From the NCBI GenBank assembly GCA_963620595.1, contig CAVFAY010000009.1:26071-90070 (forward strand): a stretch of 64,000 nt of DNA, written 5' to 3'. The DNA comes from Butyricicoccus_A sp963620595 (GTDB taxonomy: Bacteria; Bacillota; Clostridia; Oscillospirales; Butyricicoccaceae). The notes below the pieces were generated by a model. That model saw only the letters and a list, made by a program, of their open reading frames with translations, did not search any database and was not told the DNA's origin. Positions 60,108-64,000 of the stretch are shown here, one piece after another. Position 1 is the stretch's first letter. Each line of letters starts with the position of its first letter. The position numbers and the translations under genes are program-made.

Positions 60108-63100
60108 TCAGCTGTTGTAATGAATAGTTGCCGATTCCAAACACCTGTTACCAAAACCAGTGTTATCGATGGAAACCGCATCCCACTGTTCCTTACTTCC
60201 CTTAAAATAGATATCCGTTAAATTCGTGCCTTGGAATGCACATTCAGAGATTCTCGTCACGCTGCTCGGTATCGTCACTGTTTTCAACGAACTGCATTGA
60301 TTAAATGCATATTCTGGTATGGTCTCTCCGCCTCCAATGGTTGCGGTCTCCAAGCCGGAACAATTTTCAAAAACCTTTGTACCAAGTGTCGTCACGCTGT
60401 CCGGAATATCAATGCTCGTTAAACCTGTGCATCCCGAGAATGCCCCGCTACTAATATAAGTCACGCTGTCCGGAATGTGAACGCTTTTCAAATTCTTGCA
60501 GTCAGCAAAAGCGTCAAAATCGATTTCTTCTACACTTTTGGGAATGTCATAAGAGGTATCGCTTCTGTGCCGCGAGTACCAAAGCAGTTTTGTCTGCCCT
60601 TTGGTGAACAAAATGCCGTCTACTGAGCAATACACTGTATTATTGGGGTCAACGGAAATTTCTTCCAGCCGTTCACAGCCTGCCATCGAGCCCATACTCT
60701 GCACACTGCTTGGAATGGACAAACGAACCAGATGTTTACTGTACCACAGTGCGTAATCTTCCATCTCAACCACACCATCCGGCACCGCATATTCTGTCAC
60801 TTCGCTTGCATTCGGATAGCGAAGAAGTTTCGTCATCGCCTTGTCAAACAGAGCGCCGTCTGCCGAACAATAGTTTGGATTCCCTGCGGCAACCCGATAT
60901 TCCTTCACTCCATAGCAGTCTGTAAAGGCATGATGTCCGATGTCCTTCAACGTGCTCGGAATGGTAATGCGCTCGGCGCTGTCGCAATAGCCGAATGCCT
61001 GCTGTCCAATTGATACGACGCCTTCCGGTATGTCGATGTTTTTCAGCGAACGGCAGCTCCAAAATGCGCTGCTTTTAATCCTCGTCACAGTATCCGGAAG
61101 TCTCAACGTTTTCATGCAGCATCCGTAAAACGCATTCTCTCCGATGTTCGTCACACCATCATCGATATACACCGAATCAATATCCTGCCTAAGATCATCA
61201 TACCACGGCGCAGATGCATGGTTGTCATTTGTCCAATAGTCGTACATATCTCCCGTGCCCTCAATGAACAGCGTGCCGTTGCTGTCCAGCTTCCACGTGA
61301 GATTGTCGCCGCAGGTGCCGCTCTGCACGGTATCGCCCGGCTTTGGCTTGTCCGGATCGACTGCGCCGTCGGTCTTAGCATTGAGCGTCACCGTAGACGC
61401 CGCATCCTTTACCACAAACGATTTGCCGAGCTTTTTGTTGTCAACCTTGCTGGAAGCCGTATAATCGCCATTATAGAGATACAGATTCTCTCCGTCCTTT
61501 GCCGTGCCGACAGAGGCACCGTCCTTGGCAACGGTCACGGAAGCAGTCTTTACTTCCGTTCCGCTCGTATCCTTGACGCGGAACGTTGTGCGGTATTTGT
61601 TGTTCGGACAGGTGCCGAAGCCCATCTTTATCTTTCCGCCCAGCGGAGAATCCTTGTCGTTGACCAGCGAGACATAAAAATCGGTAATCGGTTTTTTCAT
61701 CTGCATCAGCGTAATGTCAAAAATCGTTCCGCTGACGTGTTTCGTGATTTTCCACGTCAAACTCGCATGGGATTCTGCAAACAGATAGATTTCACCGTCC
61801 AAGCAGCTCGTGCACGCATGAATGGATTCGCTGTTTGTCGTTCCTGCCGAGCCAATTTTCAGCGTTGCCTCAAAATCGCCGCCCGCCTGTGCGTTCAATT
61901 CAATCTTGATAACGTCCTGTAAAAATTCAACGCTCAGCGCGGCCTTCGGACCAATTTTCACCTCAAATTTCGCTTCTCCGCGAATGTAATCTACGTTGAA
62001 GGACTTTGAAGAAATGTTCTGTCTGCCGCTGTCGCTGTCGTAAATAAAGCCTGCCTTTACCTGACTCGTCGCGGTAGAGGACACGCCGCCCTCCAGACTG
62101 ATTTCCATCGGCAATGTCACCGCGACATAAACAGAGAATCCGGCACCGATCGGGAACGGAATTCTGCCGAACTTTACTTCCGCCTTATCCGTCTGCCCCT
62201 TTACTGCTTCGTCATTGTCCACCTTGGCGCGAACATCTACATTAACCTTGCTCGTAGTGGTCGAAATGACCTTGCAATACACATAATCTTCGCTAAATAA
62301 TTTGGCATCATAATTGATGGCAAGCTCTATGCTTTCCTCCATGGATACGCTGCCGTTGACTTTGAAGTGCTCGGTCTTGTACTCCAGCTGCATTTTGATC
62401 GCCTTGGAAAGATCCAATTCCTCGCCCTTGCTGTCTGCCCGTGAATCCGATGCGCTTGCGCTCTGCTTGTCATTCTCATTCACCAGCGTCACGCCTTCGT
62501 CCGCATCGCTCATATCAATATCCGTTGGTTCGGCAGATACCGTCTCATCTACCTTCAGCACCTGATAAAAATCAGAAAGCGTTGCGTCCTCATCCGGCGT
62601 GATGGTCACTGTCGAGCCGGAAACCGAAATACTGCCAACGGAAACCAGTACCTCCTCGCCGTTTTCATCATAAAACAGCGCTTCATCACCCTTTTTGAGT
62701 GACTTTGCCGATGCATCGGCGTTGGTAACGGTGTATGTATTCTTTGCATTCTGCTCAATGACGTTGACATCCTGCTGTGCCGTCGGCGTCTTGACCGCAT
62801 CGTCCAGAACGCCGAAGTTGTTGGTCTTGTCCTCGTCAAAATTGATGACAGTCTCGTCCTTGAAATCGTCCACGGTCTGCGCATCAAATTTTTCCTGCGC
62901 CGTTGTGTACTTCATAGAGGTAAACGAATCGCACAGCTGCTTTCCGTTCGCATCCGTCAGCGTCAGAACCGCCTTGTAATGCGTCGGCAGCATATTTCCG
63001 GTGATGTCCGCTGTCACCTCGCCCATCTCGGTTCCTGCCGGAACGGTAGCTGTTGCCGAGACATTGAGTTCTTTGTCCGTGTTTTCATCCAAGAATCGAA

Positions 63101-63863
63101 TGTTGAGCGTGCACGCGCCGGATGCACTTGCCTGCACCGTTGCCTTTTGACCGCTTACACTCAAATCCAGAATCGCATAATTGCTTTCTCCTTCTTCCAT
63201 CAGGCAGAACGAGCGCAGAATGATAGCTGCCTGCGCACGCGTTGCACCGTCCTGCGGCCGCAGATAATTGATGCCGTCTTTTTCCTTCGAGCCGTTAATC
63301 AGCTTGTTGGATACCGCCCAATTCATGGAGTTTTTCGACCACGAAACGCTGTCACTATCTGGGAACTTTGACAGGAAATCTCCCTGCACCTGCTGTTTTC
63401 CCGTATAATTGTACAGGAACTGTGCGAATTGTTCGCGTGTCACATCTGCGTTTGGATCAAAACGATTGTTTCCTACGCCTGATGCATAGCCGTTTTCATA
63501 CGCCCATTTTACCGCATTAAAATACCAATCCGCCTTGTGTACATCGGTAAATCCGGACGAATTGCCTGTCACATTCGGATTGCCAGACTTATTATATAAA
63601 ATCTGCACAACCATCGCACGCGACATAACAGTGTACGGCTCAAATTTATTCGCCGCAGTACCCTTCATCAGATTGTTGTCGTACACATACTGTACGGCGT
63701 CACTGTACCAGCTGCCTGCCTCAACATCGGTAAACGGCATGCCGGCAACGTTTTTGCTTCTTTCCTTGCTTGGCGTCTCTGTCGCAAATGCCATCGTTGG
63801 CAGCATGCCAACCAGCAAGCTCAGAGCCAATACCAAGCTCGTCACTCGTTTTTTCCAGTTCAT
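60108..63863 (-). CDS. S-layer-anchored BspA-type leucine-rich-repeat surface protein
   Basis: 1251 residues. Signal peptide at 1-27 (KKR then a Leu-rich core, cut after MAFA). Three SLH domains at about 40-90, 105-155 and 165-220 (FTDVEAGSWYSDAV, FTDVHKADWYFNAV, SWSKNSMNWAVS) bind pyruvylated wall polymer. A long beta-rich middle (220-880) follows, including a segment with CTSCLDGEIYLF cysteines, and BspA-type LRR_5 repeats from about 890 to 1240 (TVTRIKSSAFWSCRSLKNI, VSIGQQAFGYCDSAERI, VTYISSGAFSGCTGLTSI). Such proteins mediate adhesion to host or partner cells. Start ATG 63863 after AAAGGAGG. Confidence 0.88.
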   Translation of the reverse strand: MNWKKRVTSLVLALSLLVGMLPTMAFATETPSKERSKNVAGMPFTDVEAGSWYSDAVQYVYDNNLMKGTAANKFEPYTVMSRAMVVQILYNKSGNPNVTGNSSGFTDVHKADWYFNAVKWAYENGYASGVGNNRFDPNADVTREQFAQFLYNYTGKQQVQGDFLSKFPDSDSVSWSKNSMNWAVSNKLINGSKEKDGINYLRPQDGATRAQAAIILRSFCLMEEGESNYAILDLSVSGQKATVQASASGACTLNIRFLDENTDKELNVSATATVPAGTEMGEVTADITGNMLPTHYKAVLTLTDANGKQLCDSFTSMKYTTAQEKFDAQTVDDFKDETVINFDEDKTNNFGVLDDAVKTPTAQQDVNVIEQNAKNTYTVTNADASAKSLKKGDEALFYDENGEEVLVSVGSISVSGSTVTITPDEDATLSDFYQVLKVDETVSAEPTDIDMSDADEGVTLVNENDKQSASASDSRADSKGEELDLSKAIKMQLEYKTEHFKVNGSVSMEESIELAINYDAKLFSEDYVYCKVISTTTSKVNVDVRAKVDNDEAVKGQTDKAEVKFGRIPFPIGAGFSVYVAVTLPMEISLEGGVSSTATSQVKAGFIYDSDSGRQNISSKSFNVDYIRGEAKFEVKIGPKAALSVEFLQDVIKIELNAQAGGDFEATLKIGSAGTTNSESIHACTSCLDGEIYLFAESHASLTWKITKHVSGTIFDITLMQMKKPITDFYVSLVNDKDSPLGGKIKMGFGTCPNNKYRTTFRVKDTSGTEVKTASVTVAKDGASVGTAKDGENLYLYNGDYTASSKVDNKKLGKSFVVKDAASTVTLNAKTDGAVDPDKPKPGDTVQSGTCGDNLTWKLDSNGTLFIEGTGDMYDYWTNDNHASAPWYDDLRQDIDSVYIDDGVTNIGENAFYGCCMKTLRLPDTVTRIKSSAFWSCRSLKNIDIPEGVVSIGQQAFGYCDSAERITIPSTLKDIGHHAFTDCYGVKEYRVAAGNPNYCSADGALFDKAMTKLLRYPNASEVTEYAVPDGVVEMEDYALWYSKHLVRLSIPSSVQSMGSMAGCERLEEISVDPNNTVYCSVDGILFTKGQTKLLWYSRHRSDTSYDIPKSVEEIDFDAFADCKNLKSVHIPDSVTYISSGAFSGCTGLTSIDIPDSVTTLGTKVFENCSGLETATIGGGETIPEYAFNQCSSLKTVTIPSSVTRISECAFQGTNLTDIYFKGSKEQWDAVSIDNTGFGNRCLESATIHYNS

Positions 63864-63950
63864 TTTTACCTCCTTTTTATCCGCACGTTCTGCAGAATAA
63901 CCGTTCCATCTTCATAATATCAAAATCTGTAATTCTTTACAAGTTAAATC

Positions 63951-63998
63951 AAAACCACCGGTTGAACCGGTGGTTTGACCAGGCCCTATAAGGGCCCT
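63951..63998. terminator. Two hairpins upstream of the surface-protein gene
   Basis: ACCACCGG-TTGA-ACCGGTGGT (core of 63951-63975) repeats the stem at 45141-45167. GGCCCT-ATA-AGGGCC follows at 63982-63996. They presumably end a gene beyond the window. Confidence 0.65.
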
Positions 63999-64000
63999 AT

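Overview
The window comes from a spore-forming Firmicute of the class Clostridia. It carries sigK, a YlmC/YmxH-type PRC-barrel gene, a low-GC mobile island and Gram-positive Shine-Dalgarno sites. Gene content fits Oscillospirales (for example Butyricicoccaceae or a relative), but the genus cannot be fixed from the sequence alone. The flanks are ordinary chromosome of balanced GC. The middle third is AT-rich, mosaic and full of mobile-element debris.

The main feature is a 33.7-kb skin-type element (about 10375-44058) that splits the mother-cell sigma factor gene sigK. The 5' part (10041-10376) ends after codon Asn112. The 3' part (44061-44417) resumes in frame with the conserved E-I-L-M-H motif. 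A SpoIVCA-type large serine recombinase lies at the right end, and its stop codon is formed across the right attachment site. Both junctions are centred on the same AA dinucleotide inside imperfect inverted repeats. Excision would restore a 230-residue pro-sigma-K with a hydrophobic N-terminal pro-sequence.

The skin cargo is layered. Left (10.4-12.9 kb): a double-HTH XRE-type protein, then IS21 and IS3 debris. Middle (13.1-28.2 kb): a ten-gene minus-strand operon that looks like an undescribed secretion/effector system. It has a soluble EccC/FtsK-like tandem ATPase, a giant HerA/DUF87-like ATPase, a coiled-coil protein ending in an ADP-ribosyltransferase domain, a small candidate immunity gene, an acidic helical protein, zinc-ribbon membrane proteins and a two-TM protein. 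It is driven by a promoter with an embedded palindromic operator, and an Lgt-like gene lies upstream. Right (29.5-42.3 kb): IS fragments, a tyrosine integrase, a divergent second tyrosine recombinase, truncated AraC genes, an orphan type I-like methyltransferase/specificity pair, a possible replication protein, and a HipA-like kinase with an HTH partner under paired operators. Several of these modules are separated by hairpins next to a GGAATT-N-AATTCC palindrome.

Left flank (1-9.8 kb, mostly minus strand): 5-oxoprolinase subunits pxpB and pxpC (pxpC cut by the window edge), a D-amino-acid aminotransferase, and an inositol-type catabolic operon (GPH symporter, inositol 2-dehydrogenase-like, iolE-like, hydroxypyruvate-isomerase-like). 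The operon has a consensus promoter and a palindromic operator next to a LacI repressor; a second LacI gene follows. The iolE-like gene is broken by an out-of-frame deletion at a TTGGC repeat.

Right flank (44.4-64 kb): HAD phosphatase, adenine deaminase, a PflA-like radical SAM protein, ATP-PEP carboxykinase, a nitrilase-family amidase, 6-phosphofructokinase, a PerR/Fur regulator, a tandem-PPK2 polyphosphate kinase, a LysR regulator, a DRE-TIM aldolase, tsf, rpsB, the PRC-barrel protein, a polysaccharide deacetylase, a muramoyl-alanine amidase, and an S-layer-anchored BspA-type leucine-rich-repeat protein. Most transcription units end in clear hairpin terminators. No tRNA, rRNA or CRISPR array was seen.
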